This document shows positions 28,632-37,542 of a stretch of DNA of 64,000 nt, one piece after another (the stretch's first letter is position 1; each line of letters opens with the position of its first letter). A model generated the notes under the pieces. That model worked only from the letters and a program-made list of their open reading frames with translations, did no database searches and was not told the DNA's origin. The DNA comes from Streptomyces dangxiongensis. Its GTDB lineage: Bacteria; Actinomycetota; Actinomycetes; Streptomycetales; Streptomycetaceae. Where the stretch lies: contig NZ_CP033073.1 in the NCBI RefSeq assembly GCF_003675325.1, positions 4,774,001 through 4,838,000 of the forward strand, written 5' to 3'. Made by a program: the position numbers and the translations under genes.

Positions 28632-29070
28632 GCTGGTCCAGCCGGGTGCGCAGCCCGGCGATCTCCGCCAGGTCGAAGCCGGTCGCCGTCATGATCCGGC
28701 GCGGTACCTCCAGAGCCCGCTCGCGCAGGGCCGCACCCTCGTCGGTGAGCCGGACCCGCACCGACCGCTCGTCCTCGGCGCTGCGCTCGCGCCGGACCAG
28801 GCCGGCCCCCTCCAGCCGCTTGAGCAGCGGGGACAGCGTGCCCGAGTCGAGCCGCAGCCGCTCGCCGAGCGCCTTGACGGGCAGGTCGTCCCGCTCCCAC
28901 AGCACGAGCAGCACCAGGTACTGCGGGTAGGTGAGCCCGAGGTCCTTCAGGATCACGCGGTAGACACCGTTGAAGGCGCGGGACGTGGCGTGCAGCGAGA
29001 AGCAGATCTGGCGGTCGAGGCGGAGCCAGTCGGCGTCGGGGGCTCCCGGGGCGTCGGGCGTGGTGGTCAT
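28579..29070 (-). CDS. ohrR: OhrR, MarR-family organic-peroxide sensor repressor
   Basis: The 163-residue protein has the MarR winged helix (LTYPQYLVLLVLWERDDLPVKALGERLRLDSGTLSPLLKRLE) and an N-terminal LDRQICFSLHATSRAFNGVYR segment with Cys23, the single reactive cysteine by which OhrR senses organic hydroperoxides. No other Cys is present, so it would be a one-Cys sensor. It is divergent from ohr, with the operator between them (29101-29121). Its 3' end overlaps the convergent GT39-like gene. Confidence 0.92.
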   Translation of the reverse strand: MTTTPDAPGAPDADWLRLDRQICFSLHATSRAFNGVYRVILKDLGLTYPQYLVLLVLWERDDLPVKALGERLRLDSGTLSPLLKRLEGAGLVRRERSAEDERSVRVRLTDEGAALRERALEVPRRIMTATGFDLAEIAGLRTRLDQLTTALDAAAEAESGGGH

Positions 29071-29100
29071 GGGTCCAGGGTAGCTCTAGCGAGCCATTTG

Positions 29101-29121
29101 ATTGTGCACAATTTAATTGTG
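29101..29121. promoter_or_regulatory. OhrR operator
   Basis: CACAATTTAATTGTG (29107-29121) is a perfect palindrome around a central T and closely matches the ACAATT/AATTGT box known from Bacillus OhrR operators. It overlaps a second perfect palindrome, ATTGTGCACAAT (29101-29112). The AT-rich block stands out from its GC-rich surroundings and lies between the divergent ohrR and ohr starts. Confidence 0.8.
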
Positions 29122-29192
29122 TGCTCTACTTGGGTTGTCGCGATCCCCGGCGGATCCGGCAACGCACCCCACATCGAGAGGGATGGTCTTCC

Positions 29193-29606
<414 letters not shown>

Positions 29607-29621
29607 TCACGCCGCCCCGCC

Positions 29622-29653
29622 AGGGGGCCGGTCCCGACCGGGGCCGGCCCCCT
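29622..29653 (+). terminator. Terminator after ohr
   Basis: AGGGGGCCGG (29622-29631) pairs with CCGGCCCCCT (29644-29653) with a 12-base loop, 16 bp after the ohr stop codon. It is followed by two direct copies of CGCGCGCCGGTCACG and no T-run. Confidence 0.6.
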
Positions 29654-29685
29654 CGCGCGCGCCGGTCACGCCGGCCGCGCGCCGG

Positions 29686-31893
29686 TCACGTCGACGCCAG
29701 CGTGTCCGGCGCCGCCGCCTGCCCCGGGATCCGCGCGGACTCCGCGTCCGGCATCGGCTCGCCCAGCAGCAGGGTCCGCACGACCCGTTCGGCGGCCCGC
29801 CCGTCGTCGAACTCGCAGAACCGGGCCCGGAACTCCGCCCGCAGCCGCGCCGACTCCTCGTCCCGCCACGCGCCCGATTCGAACAGCCGGGCCAGCTCCC
29901 GGTAGGAGGACGAGACGTGGCCCGGCGGCTCGGCGGTGATGTCGAGATAGGTGCCCCGGCTCGCGGTGTACGCGGGCCGGTCGTCGGCGTGCACCACGAT
30001 CGGCCGGTCGAGGTTGGCGTAGTCGAACATCACGCCCGAGTAGTCCGTGACCAGCACGTCCGCGGCGAGCAGCACCTCCGCCGCACCCGGTTCACCGGTC
30101 GCGTCGACCACGATCCGGCGCCGGTCCAGCTCCGTGAGGCCCAGGCCCCGCGCCGGGCCGTTCGCCAGCGACGGATGCAGCCGGACGACGAGCGTGTGCC
30201 CCTCCCCGAGGTCGGCCGCGAACCGGGCCAGATCGATGCGGTCCACGTGCCCGCTGCGGCGGTAGTCCCGGCGGGTGGGCGCGTACAGCACGACCGTGTG
30301 GTCCGCCGGGATGCCGTGCCGCTCCCGGAAGTCGCCGGTGCCGCCGTTCACCAGGACGTCGTTGCGCGGACTGCCGGTGCGCACCGAGGTGAAGTGGCAG
30401 GGGAAGGCCCGTTCCCAGACCAGTTCGGAGTGCCGGTTGGCGACCAGGCTGTAGTCCCAGCGGTCGGCCCGGCGCAGCATCTGCGGTACGTCGAAGCCGA
30501 GCCGGGCCCCCGGCTTGTCCAGCAGGTCGGCGCCCAGGTACTTCAGCGGGGTGCTCTGGTGGGTGTGGATGTGGACGCTGCCGGGCCGCTTGGCCAGGGT
30601 GCCGGGCCAGTTCACGTCGTTGACGAAGAACGCGGCGCGCGCGGTGACCTCCAGATAGCGCCGGGAGCCGACGATCACGTGTTCCACGCCGGCCGGCAGC
30701 CCTGCCGCCGTCTCCGCGTCCCGCACCACCCACACCCCGCGCAACTGGGGGGCGACCTCACGGGCCGCGGCGTAGACGGCCGCCGGGTCGCCGATCAGGC
30801 CCTGGTGCGAGGACGCCGAGTAGACGACGAGGTGCGGGTCGAGCGGCCGGCGGGCGTGCAGGGACGCCCAGCCGGCGCGGGCCCGGACGCCGGCCGCCCG
30901 GCGCGCCTGGCCCGCCCGCCGCGCCGCCTCCCGGCCGGCCCGCGCCGTCTGCCGCCGCAGCCGGTACCCGGTCCAGGAGCCCTCCAGCACGGCGACCTCG
31001 CCGTCCACCCGGGCGCCCTGCGGCCTGTGCCGGCGGAACAGCTCCGCCGTGCGCCGGAAGAACTCCGCCTTGTCGGCGGGCGGCAGCCGGTCGGGCTTGG
31101 CGAGGATGTCCAGACAGTGCTCGCCCATCTTGCGGTGCAGGTACGGCCGCCAGCCGGCCAGCTCCGGGCGCTGCCCGACGAACGCGAAGACGCGCTCGTA
31201 CTGGTCGTGGATGTCGAAGTGCTTGCGGCTGGTGGTGGACAGGATGCTGCCCTGCCGGCGCTGCCGGTAGTTCAGGCAGATCCGGTCCAGCGCGGCGATC
31301 CGGCGGGCGCTGAGCAGGACCGGGAACGTCCAGGGGGTGTCCTCGTAGTAGCCGGGCGGGAAGACGAAGCCGTTCTCCGCGACGAACCCCCGCCGGTAGA
31401 CCTTGTTCCACACCACCATCAGCAGATCCAGGATCTCCGGGCGCCCGGCCGCCGTGAAGGTCTCCGCCCCGGCCTCGGCCAGGATGTGCGCGAGGACGTT
31501 GCGGCGGGTGCCGCCCCACCAGTACGTGCGCGCGTAGTCGAAGACGAGCACGTCCGGGTCGGTGGACTCCGTGAGCCGGTCGGCGATGGACCGCAGCGCA
31601 CCCGGGGTGAGGGTGTCGTCGCTGTCCAGGAAGAACAGGTAGTCGCCGGTGGCGTGCGGGATGCCCGCGTTGCGGGCGCGGCCGAGGCCGGCGTTCTCCG
31701 GCAGGTGCAGCACCGTCACCCGCGGGTCGCGCGCGGCGTACTCGTCCAGGATCGCGCCGCAGCCGTCCGGGGAGCAGTCGTCCACGGCGATCAGCTCGAA
31801 GTCGCCGAAGGACTGCTGGAGCACCGAGTCCAGGCACTCGGGCAGGAAAGCCTGCACCTGGTAACAGGGCACGATGACACTGAAGCGGGGCAC
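29686..31893 (-). CDS. GT2 / TagF-like bifunctional protein, transferase His replaced (paralogue 2)
   Basis: Residues 1-230 form an intact GT2 domain: PRFSVIVPCYQVQAFLPECLDS, IAVDDCSPDGCGAI, NAGLGRARNAGIPHATGDYLFFLDSDD and YYEDTPWTFPV. The C-terminal part is the CDP-glycerol glycerophosphotransferase fold, ending VTDYSGVMFDYANLDRP, but the usual HHGTPLK is THQSTPLK here: the conserved His is Gln446 and the next Gly is Ser. TDYSS is TDYSG. The second conserved His (LVVRLHP) remains. Transferase activity is therefore doubtful while the GT2 domain looks active. It follows paralogue 3 by 6 bp, so the two are in one operon. Confidence 0.88.
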   Translation of the reverse strand: MPRFSVIVPCYQVQAFLPECLDSVLQQSFGDFELIAVDDCSPDGCGAILDEYAARDPRVTVLHLPENAGLGRARNAGIPHATGDYLFFLDSDDTLTPGALRSIADRLTESTDPDVLVFDYARTYWWGGTRRNVLAHILAEAGAETFTAAGRPEILDLLMVVWNKVYRRGFVAENGFVFPPGYYEDTPWTFPVLLSARRIAALDRICLNYRQRRQGSILSTTSRKHFDIHDQYERVFAFVGQRPELAGWRPYLHRKMGEHCLDILAKPDRLPPADKAEFFRRTAELFRRHRPQGARVDGEVAVLEGSWTGYRLRRQTARAGREAARRAGQARRAAGVRARAGWASLHARRPLDPHLVVYSASSHQGLIGDPAAVYAAAREVAPQLRGVWVVRDAETAAGLPAGVEHVIVGSRRYLEVTARAAFFVNDVNWPGTLAKRPGSVHIHTHQSTPLKYLGADLLDKPGARLGFDVPQMLRRADRWDYSLVANRHSELVWERAFPCHFTSVRTGSPRNDVLVNGGTGDFRERHGIPADHTVVLYAPTRRDYRRSGHVDRIDLARFAADLGEGHTLVVRLHPSLANGPARGLGLTELDRRRIVVDATGEPGAAEVLLAADVLVTDYSGVMFDYANLDRPIVVHADDRPAYTASRGTYLDITAEPPGHVSSSYRELARLFESGAWRDEESARLRAEFRARFCEFDDGRAAERVVRTLLLGEPMPDAESARIPGQAAAPDTLAST

Positions 31894-31899
31894 GGCGGG

Positions 31900-34101
31900 T
31901 CAGCTCCTCACGAGGGTCGCGGCGGCGGGGGCGGGGACGCGTTCCGCGAGCGGGATCACGGGCGGCACCGCCTCGGGCGGCTCACCGAGCAGCACCCGCC
32001 GGACGACCCGTTCGGCGGCCCGCCCGTCGTCGAACTCGCAGAACCGCTCCCGGAACGCGGCCCGCAGCGCCCCGGCCTCCGGGCCCGCGTACGAGCCGTC
32101 GCGGAAGACGGCGGCCAGCTCTTCAGGGGTCCGGGCGACCGCTCCGGGCGGCTCGGCCATCAGGTCGAAGTAGACGCCCCGGGTCTCCCGGTAGACCTCC
32201 CAGTCGTCGGCGTACACGACGATCGGCCGGTCGAGGTTGGCGTAGTCGAACATGATCGACGAGTAGTCGGTGACCAGCGCGTCCGCGGCCAGGCAGACGT
32301 CCTCGGAGGAGCGGTGCGCGGTCACGTCGATGATCCGGTCCGAGCCCCGGGAGCGGCCCCGGTCGTAGAAGTAGTGCGCGCGCAGCAGGACGACGACGTC
32401 CTCGCCGGCCGCCTCGCAGAACGCCTCCAGATCCAGGCCGGGCGCGAAGCCGCCGTGGTGGTCGCGGTGGGTCGGCGCGTACAGCACCGCCGTGCGGCCC
32501 TCCGGGACGCCCAGTTCCCGCCGGACCCGCGCCACGTCCTCGGCGGTCGCCGTGCAGTAGACGTCGTTGCGCGGATAGCCGTACTCCAGGTGCTCGTAGG
32601 AGCCGGGGAAGGCGCGCTCCCACATCCGGGTCGAGTGGCGGTTGGACGACAGGTTGAAGTCCCAGCGGTCGACCCGGCCCAGCAGCCTGGCGAAGCTGCC
32701 GGACTGCGCGGCCACCACCGGGTACGACGACTGGTCCACGCCCATCGTCTTCAGCGGGGTGCCGTGCTGGGTCTGCAGGTGCACGCTGCCCGGCCGTTTG
32801 ACGACGCCCTCGGCGAAGTTGGCGTTGTTCACCAGGTACGTCGCGCGGGCCAGCACCTCCCAGTAGCGGCGGGAGCCGATCACCGCGTACTCCACGTCCT
32901 TGGGCAGGGTGTGTTCCTGGCCGGCCTCGACCAGGAACACCGAGCGCAGGTGCGGGGCGAGTTCGCGGGCCTTGGCGTGGATCGCGGCCGGGTTGCAGGC
33001 GTAGCCGCGGCCCCAGTAGGCGCAGTACACGACGAGGGCCGGGTCGAGCGGGCGGCGCAGGTCGCGGGCGTAGCGCAGCCGGGTGCGCAGCATGTGCGGG
33101 CGGGGCAGGGCCTCGGCGGAGCGCGCGGCCACCTGGTTGGCGCCGCGCAGGGCACGGAACGCGCTGTACGCCCCCGCCGCCAGCAGCCGGTGCTGCACGC
33201 CCAGACTGCCACCCGGTGTCCGGTGGCCGGCCGGCCGGTGCCGCCGGTGCAGGCGGGCCGCGCGGCGGAAGAACGCCCGGTGCCCGCAGGGCAGCCGCTC
33301 CGGCCGGGACGCGGTCTTCAGCACCACCGTGAAAAGCTGGTCGAACAGCGGGCCGGTGCGTTCGGCGGGCAGGCCGCGCTCGGCCGCCACCGTCAGGACC
33401 CGCTCCACCTGGTCCAGCAGGGCGTGCTGGTGGGGGCCGGGCAGGTTGAGCCGGCTGCCCTGGCGGCGCAGCCGGTGCCGTACGACGGCCTGGCGCAGCA
33501 CGGCGATCCGCTCGGCGGCGACGGTGACCAGCCCGCCCCAGCCGAGGTCGGTGAAGTGGCTGTCGGGGAAGGTGAGGTCCCGCTCGGTGAGGAAGGCGCG
33601 GCGGTAGGCGGCACTCCACGCAGGCAGCGGCACGCCGGTCAGCTCCGGCAGGCCGGCCGGGGCGAACGCGCCTTCGGGAGCCTTCGCGAGCAGGGGGGCG
33701 GCCGGGGTCGTCGGCTCGCCCTCCCACCAGGGGGCGCGCTCGTGCCCGCTGTAGAGCACGTCCACGTCGGCGGTCTCGGTCAGCCGGGCGTCCAGGGCCG
33801 CGAGCGCGCCCGGCAACAGCAGGTCGTCGCCGTCCAGGAACAGCAGATACGCGCCGGTCGCCGCCCGCATCCCGGCGTTGCGCGCCCCGCTCAGGCCCTC
33901 GGACGGCGGGGAGTGGACCGGGGTGACCCGGGAGTCCCGTCCGGCGTACCCGGCGGCCACCGTGGCGGCCGGGACGCCGGGGTCGTCGCAGACGGGGATT
34001 AGCTGGAGGTCGCCGAAGGACTGGCCGAGGACCGAGTCCAGCGCCTGGGACAGCCGGCCGGCGACCCCGTGGGAGGGGACGATGATGCTGAAGCGGGGCA
34101 T
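31900..34101 (-). CDS. GT2 / TagF-like bifunctional protein, intact transferase motifs (paralogue 3)
   Basis: The 733-residue product begins MPRFSIIVPSHGVAGRL and has a GT2-like domain whose nucleotide loop reads VCDDPGVPAA instead of the usual DDxS and whose DxD is DGDD. The C-terminal domain keeps all CDP-glycerol transferase motifs: QHGTPLKTMG with His446, YAPTHRDHHGG, LLRAHYFY and VTDYSSIMFDYANLDRP. It is most similar in this part to paralogue 1, including YACNPAAIHAKARELAPHLRSV. ATG 34101 is the start, because the family N-terminus begins there; the open frame extends to 35286 across paralogue 4. The ribosome-binding site is weak (AGAAAG). Confidence 0.87.
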   Translation of the reverse strand: MPRFSIIVPSHGVAGRLSQALDSVLGQSFGDLQLIPVCDDPGVPAATVAAGYAGRDSRVTPVHSPPSEGLSGARNAGMRAATGAYLLFLDGDDLLLPGALAALDARLTETADVDVLYSGHERAPWWEGEPTTPAAPLLAKAPEGAFAPAGLPELTGVPLPAWSAAYRRAFLTERDLTFPDSHFTDLGWGGLVTVAAERIAVLRQAVVRHRLRRQGSRLNLPGPHQHALLDQVERVLTVAAERGLPAERTGPLFDQLFTVVLKTASRPERLPCGHRAFFRRAARLHRRHRPAGHRTPGGSLGVQHRLLAAGAYSAFRALRGANQVAARSAEALPRPHMLRTRLRYARDLRRPLDPALVVYCAYWGRGYACNPAAIHAKARELAPHLRSVFLVEAGQEHTLPKDVEYAVIGSRRYWEVLARATYLVNNANFAEGVVKRPGSVHLQTQHGTPLKTMGVDQSSYPVVAAQSGSFARLLGRVDRWDFNLSSNRHSTRMWERAFPGSYEHLEYGYPRNDVYCTATAEDVARVRRELGVPEGRTAVLYAPTHRDHHGGFAPGLDLEAFCEAAGEDVVVLLRAHYFYDRGRSRGSDRIIDVTAHRSSEDVCLAADALVTDYSSIMFDYANLDRPIVVYADDWEVYRETRGVYFDLMAEPPGAVARTPEELAAVFRDGSYAGPEAGALRAAFRERFCEFDDGRAAERVVRRVLLGEPPEAVPPVIPLAERVPAPAAATLVRS

Positions 34102-34226
34102 TCTGTTCTTTCTGTCGTCGTGCGGACGCGGCCGGGCCGGCCCGCCGGACGCCAGGTGGACGGCCGGCTCGGGGTGGGCCGCGTCGAGCCGAGGGGCATG
34201 GGAACTCCCGCGAGGACCAACGCCGT

Positions 34227-36443
34227 TCAGTGGCTCTCGGTGACGGGGAGGGGCCGGGAAGGTTGCGGCGCGGTGACCGGCGGGACGGGCGCACCGGCCG
34301 CCGGCACCGCGGTGCGCTCCCCGGGCGGCACCACCGGCGGCAGGTCCGTCTCGCCCAGCACCACCCGCCGTACGACCCGTTCGGCGGCGCGTCCGTCGTC
34401 CCACGGGCAGAACCGCTCCCGGAACGCCGCCCGCAGCCCGGCGGAACGCGCGTCGCGCCAGAGCCCGGTGGCGAAGACGTCGATCAACTCGTCGTCGCTC
34501 CGCACCACCGGTCCCGGCGGGAACGCCCGCAGGTCGAGGTAGGTGCCGTGGACCGCCTCGTACACCTCCCGGTCCGGGGTCTGCACCACGATCGGCCGGT
34601 CGAGGTTGGCGTAGTCGAACATGACCGGCGCGTGGTCGGTGAGCAGCGCGTCCGAGGCCAGGCACAGGCCGGCCGGGTCCGGATGGCCGGAGACGTCGAT
34701 GATCCCGCTGCCCCGGACGGGCAGGTGGGTGCGGGCCAGGACCACGAAGCGCGGGCCCAGCCGGCGCAGCACCCGCTCCAGGTCGGGCAGCGGACGCTGG
34801 GTGCGCAGATGGGCCCGGTGGGCGGGCGCGTACAGGATGGCGACCGTGCCCTCCGGGACGCCCAGCGACGCCCGCAGCCGGGCCACGTCCGCGGCCGTCG
34901 CCCGCTGGAGGACGTCGTTGCGGGGCAGCCCGTACTCCAGCGTGGTGTAGCTCCCGGGGTGCGTCCGCTCCCAGGTCAGGGTGGTGTGCCGGTTGCCGGA
35001 CAGGACGTGGTCCCACTGGTCGACGCCCCGCAGCAGCTCCGCGAAGTCGGTACCCCGGGCCGCCGCCGGGCGCTCCAGCAGATCGAGGCCCGTGTGGGCC
35101 AGCGGGGTGCCCTGCCGGGTCTGCACGAAGACCTGTCCGGGCCGCTTGCGCATCCGCGCGTCGAAGCCGGCGTCGCTGACCAGGTACCGGGAGCGGGCCA
35201 GCGCCGTCCAGCAGGCTGCCGTGCCCGGCGTCAGCGGACGCGGGCCCGGCGGGGCAGCCCGCTCCTGCCCGGGGCGGACGAGCCACGCGGTCCGCACCTG
35301 CGGGGCGAGCGCGCGGAACGCCGCCTCCAGCGCGGCCGGGTCACCGCCGTGCCCCTCGTGCGCGGTGAACACCGCCCGGTCGGCGCGCAGCGGCAGGCAC
35401 AACTGGACGCGGTAGTGCAGCCGGAGCACGGCGGTGCGCAGCCCGCGGACCCACCCGGCCCCGGCCCGCCCCGCGCGCCGGCGTACGGCGGCGGCCAGCC
35501 GCAGCGCCCGGAACGTGCGGTGCAGGCCGAAACGGACCAGGGCCTGCCGCGGCTTCAGCCGCACCCCCTGCACCCGGTGGCGGCGGCACTGGGCGCGGGC
35601 GCGGCGCAGGTACTCGCCGTGGCTGCCGCGCGGCAGCCGGTCCGGCCGGCTGAACACCACGGCGTGGTGGTCGAGCATCCGGCGGAGCAACTCCGGCTTC
35701 CAGCGGGCGAGTCCGGGCCGCTCGTCGACGTACGCGAACACCCGGTCGTACTGCTCGAACAGATCGAAGTGCTTGCGGCTCGTGGTGCCGAGGATGCTGC
35801 CCCGCCGGCGCTGGCGGTAGTGCACGCACACCCGGTCCAGGGTGGCGAGCGACTGCGCGGTCATCAGCACCGGGAAGGTCCAGGGGGTGTCCTCGTAGTG
35901 GCCCGGCGGGAACCGGAAGCCGTGCCTCGCGACGAACTCCCGCCGGTAGGCCTTGTTCCACGCCACCATCAGCACCCCGAGCAGTTCCGGCCGGTCCACC
36001 AGGCGGAACGGCGCCGGACCCTGCTCGGTGAGCCGGCCGGCGAGCTGGTTGCGCACCGTCCGGCCGTCCCAGTACGTGCGCGCGTAGTCGAAGACCAGGA
36101 CGTCCGGGTCACCGGTCTCCTCGAGCCGGTCGCCGACCGCCCGCAGCGCCCCCGGGGTGAGCGTGTCGTCGCTGTCCAGGAACACCAGGTAGTCGCCGGC
36201 CGCCTCCGCCATGCCCGCGTTGCGCGCCGGGCCCAGGCCCTGGTTCGCGGCCAGGTGCACGGGCTTCACGCGCGCGTCCCGGGCCGCGTACTCGTCGATG
36301 ATCGCCCCGCAGGCGTCGGGCGAGCAGTCGTCCACGGCGATCAGTTCCAGATCGGGACACGACTGCGAGAGCACCGAGTCCAGGCACTCGGAGAGGTACG
36401 CCTGGACCTTGTACGCGGGGACGATGACACTGAACCTGGGCAA
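34227..36443 (-). CDS. GT2 / TagF-like bifunctional protein, degenerate transferase domain (paralogue 4)
   Basis: The 738-residue product has an intact GT2 domain very close to that of paralogue 2 (RFSVIVPAYKVQAYLSECLDS, DDCSPDACG, LDSDD, HYEDTPWTFPV). In the C-terminal transferase domain the HGTPLK motif reads RQGTPLAHTG (His replaced by Gln444, Lys by Ala) and TDYSS reads TDHAP, while MFDYANLDRP and the second conserved His (ARTHLP) persist. The transferase half is probably inactive or altered. The protein ends in a Pro-rich tail. It lies 125 bp upstream of paralogue 3 and 187 bp downstream of the sugar-transporter operon, from which a terminator separates it. Confidence 0.87.
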   Translation of the reverse strand: MPRFSVIVPAYKVQAYLSECLDSVLSQSCPDLELIAVDDCSPDACGAIIDEYAARDARVKPVHLAANQGLGPARNAGMAEAAGDYLVFLDSDDTLTPGALRAVGDRLEETGDPDVLVFDYARTYWDGRTVRNQLAGRLTEQGPAPFRLVDRPELLGVLMVAWNKAYRREFVARHGFRFPPGHYEDTPWTFPVLMTAQSLATLDRVCVHYRQRRRGSILGTTSRKHFDLFEQYDRVFAYVDERPGLARWKPELLRRMLDHHAVVFSRPDRLPRGSHGEYLRRARAQCRRHRVQGVRLKPRQALVRFGLHRTFRALRLAAAVRRRAGRAGAGWVRGLRTAVLRLHYRVQLCLPLRADRAVFTAHEGHGGDPAALEAAFRALAPQVRTAWLVRPGQERAAPPGPRPLTPGTAACWTALARSRYLVSDAGFDARMRKRPGQVFVQTRQGTPLAHTGLDLLERPAAARGTDFAELLRGVDQWDHVLSGNRHTTLTWERTHPGSYTTLEYGLPRNDVLQRATAADVARLRASLGVPEGTVAILYAPAHRAHLRTQRPLPDLERVLRRLGPRFVVLARTHLPVRGSGIIDVSGHPDPAGLCLASDALLTDHAPVMFDYANLDRPIVVQTPDREVYEAVHGTYLDLRAFPPGPVVRSDDELIDVFATGLWRDARSAGLRAAFRERFCPWDDGRAAERVVRRVVLGETDLPPVVPPGERTAVPAAGAPVPPVTAPQPSRPLPVTESH

Positions 36444-36566
36444 GGGACATCCATGGGTCGGACGGCGCGGGCGTTCTGCCCGGCAACGGCCGACGGAGTG
36501 ACTTGGTTACGGCCCGTACGGCATTCGGGCTACACCGGACGCGATGCCGGCCACCCGGTGTCCCTC

Positions 36567-36610
36567 TCGAAAACCCGCGCGGGGGCGGGCCGTTGCCGAC
36601 CCGCCCCCGC
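36567..36610 (-). terminator. Terminator of the sugar ABC operon
   Basis: Read on the minus strand, an 11-bp stem GCGGGGGCGGG / CCCGCCCCCGC (36600-36610 with 36579-36589) is followed by GCGGGTTTTC, 21 bp after the stop of the second permease gene. Confidence 0.75.
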
Positions 36611-36630
36611 CACGATCCGGCGTCCGGCGG

Positions 36631-37542
36631 CTACTTGACCGCCCCGGCCATCACCCCGGACACGAACTGCCGCTGGAACGCGAAGAACACGGCCAGCGGG
36701 ATCACCATCGACAGGAACGCGCCGGGCGCCAGCACGTCGATGTTGTTGCCGAACTGCCGTACCTGCGTCTGGAGGGCGACCGTGATGGGCTGGGTCCCCG
36801 ACTTGGTGAACACCAGCGCGACCAGCATGTCGTTCCACACCCACAGGAACTGGAAGATGCCCAGCGAGGCGATGGCCGGACCGCCGAGCGGCAGCACCAC
36901 CCGTGCGAACAGGCGCAGTTCACCCGCGCCGTCCAGCCGCGCCGCCTCCAGCAGCTCCCGCGGGATCTCCGCGAAGAAGTTCCGCAGCAGGAACACCGCG
37001 AACGGCAGACCGAACCCGGTGTGGAACAGGATCACCCCGAAGATCGTCCCGAACAGCCCGATCTTCCCGAACAGTTCGGCGATCGGGATCAGCGCCACCT
37101 GCACGGGCACCACCAGCAGGCTCACCACGCCCAGGAACCACCAGTCGCGGCCCGGGAACTCCATCCACGCGAACGCGTACCCGGCCAGCGCGCCGATCAC
37201 GACGACCAGGAGGGTCGCCGGGACCGTGATCAGCACGGTGTTCACCAGCGAATGGGTGATGTCACCGTTCTCCAGCAGCTTCCGGTAGCTGTCCACGGTC
37301 AGCCGGGACGGCTTGCTGAGCACCGTCCACCAGCCGCTCGCGCTCATGTCCTCCGGTGTGCGCAGCGAGGAGATGAGCAGACCGATGGTCGGCACCAGCC
37401 AGAACAGGCCCACCACGACCAGGAACGCCTGGACGAGCCCGCCGCTCAGCCTGCCCGCGATCCGCCCGCCGAGCGACCGGCGGGCCGTCACCGGCGCCCC
37501 CGCGGGGGCCGTCTTCCCGATGCTGTCGGCGGTCGCCGTCAT
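36631..37542 (-). CDS. Carbohydrate ABC importer permease, MalG/UgpE type
   Basis: The 303-residue product has six membrane spans and the EAA loop EAARLDGAGELRLFARVVLPLGGP, with the C-terminal FVSGVMAGAVK ending that is typical of CUT1-family second permeases. ATG 37542 has GGGAGGT 7 bp upstream and overlaps the upstream permease stop as ATGA, giving translational coupling. The sugar imported is not evident from sequence. Confidence 0.92.
   Translation of the reverse strand: MTATADSIGKTAPAGAPVTARRSLGGRIAGRLSGGLVQAFLVVVGLFWLVPTIGLLISSLRTPEDMSASGWWTVLSKPSRLTVDSYRKLLENGDITHSLVNTVLITVPATLLVVVIGALAGYAFAWMEFPGRDWWFLGVVSLLVVPVQVALIPIAELFGKIGLFGTIFGVILFHTGFGLPFAVFLLRNFFAEIPRELLEAARLDGAGELRLFARVVLPLGGPAIASLGIFQFLWVWNDMLVALVFTKSGTQPITVALQTQVRQFGNNIDVLAPGAFLSMVIPLAVFFAFQRQFVSGVMAGAVK

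Noticed and set aside
29917..34002. 1361-codon plus-strand frame
   Set aside because: It lies opposite three well-recognised minus-strand GT2-TagF proteins and its translation is compositionally biased with no domain.
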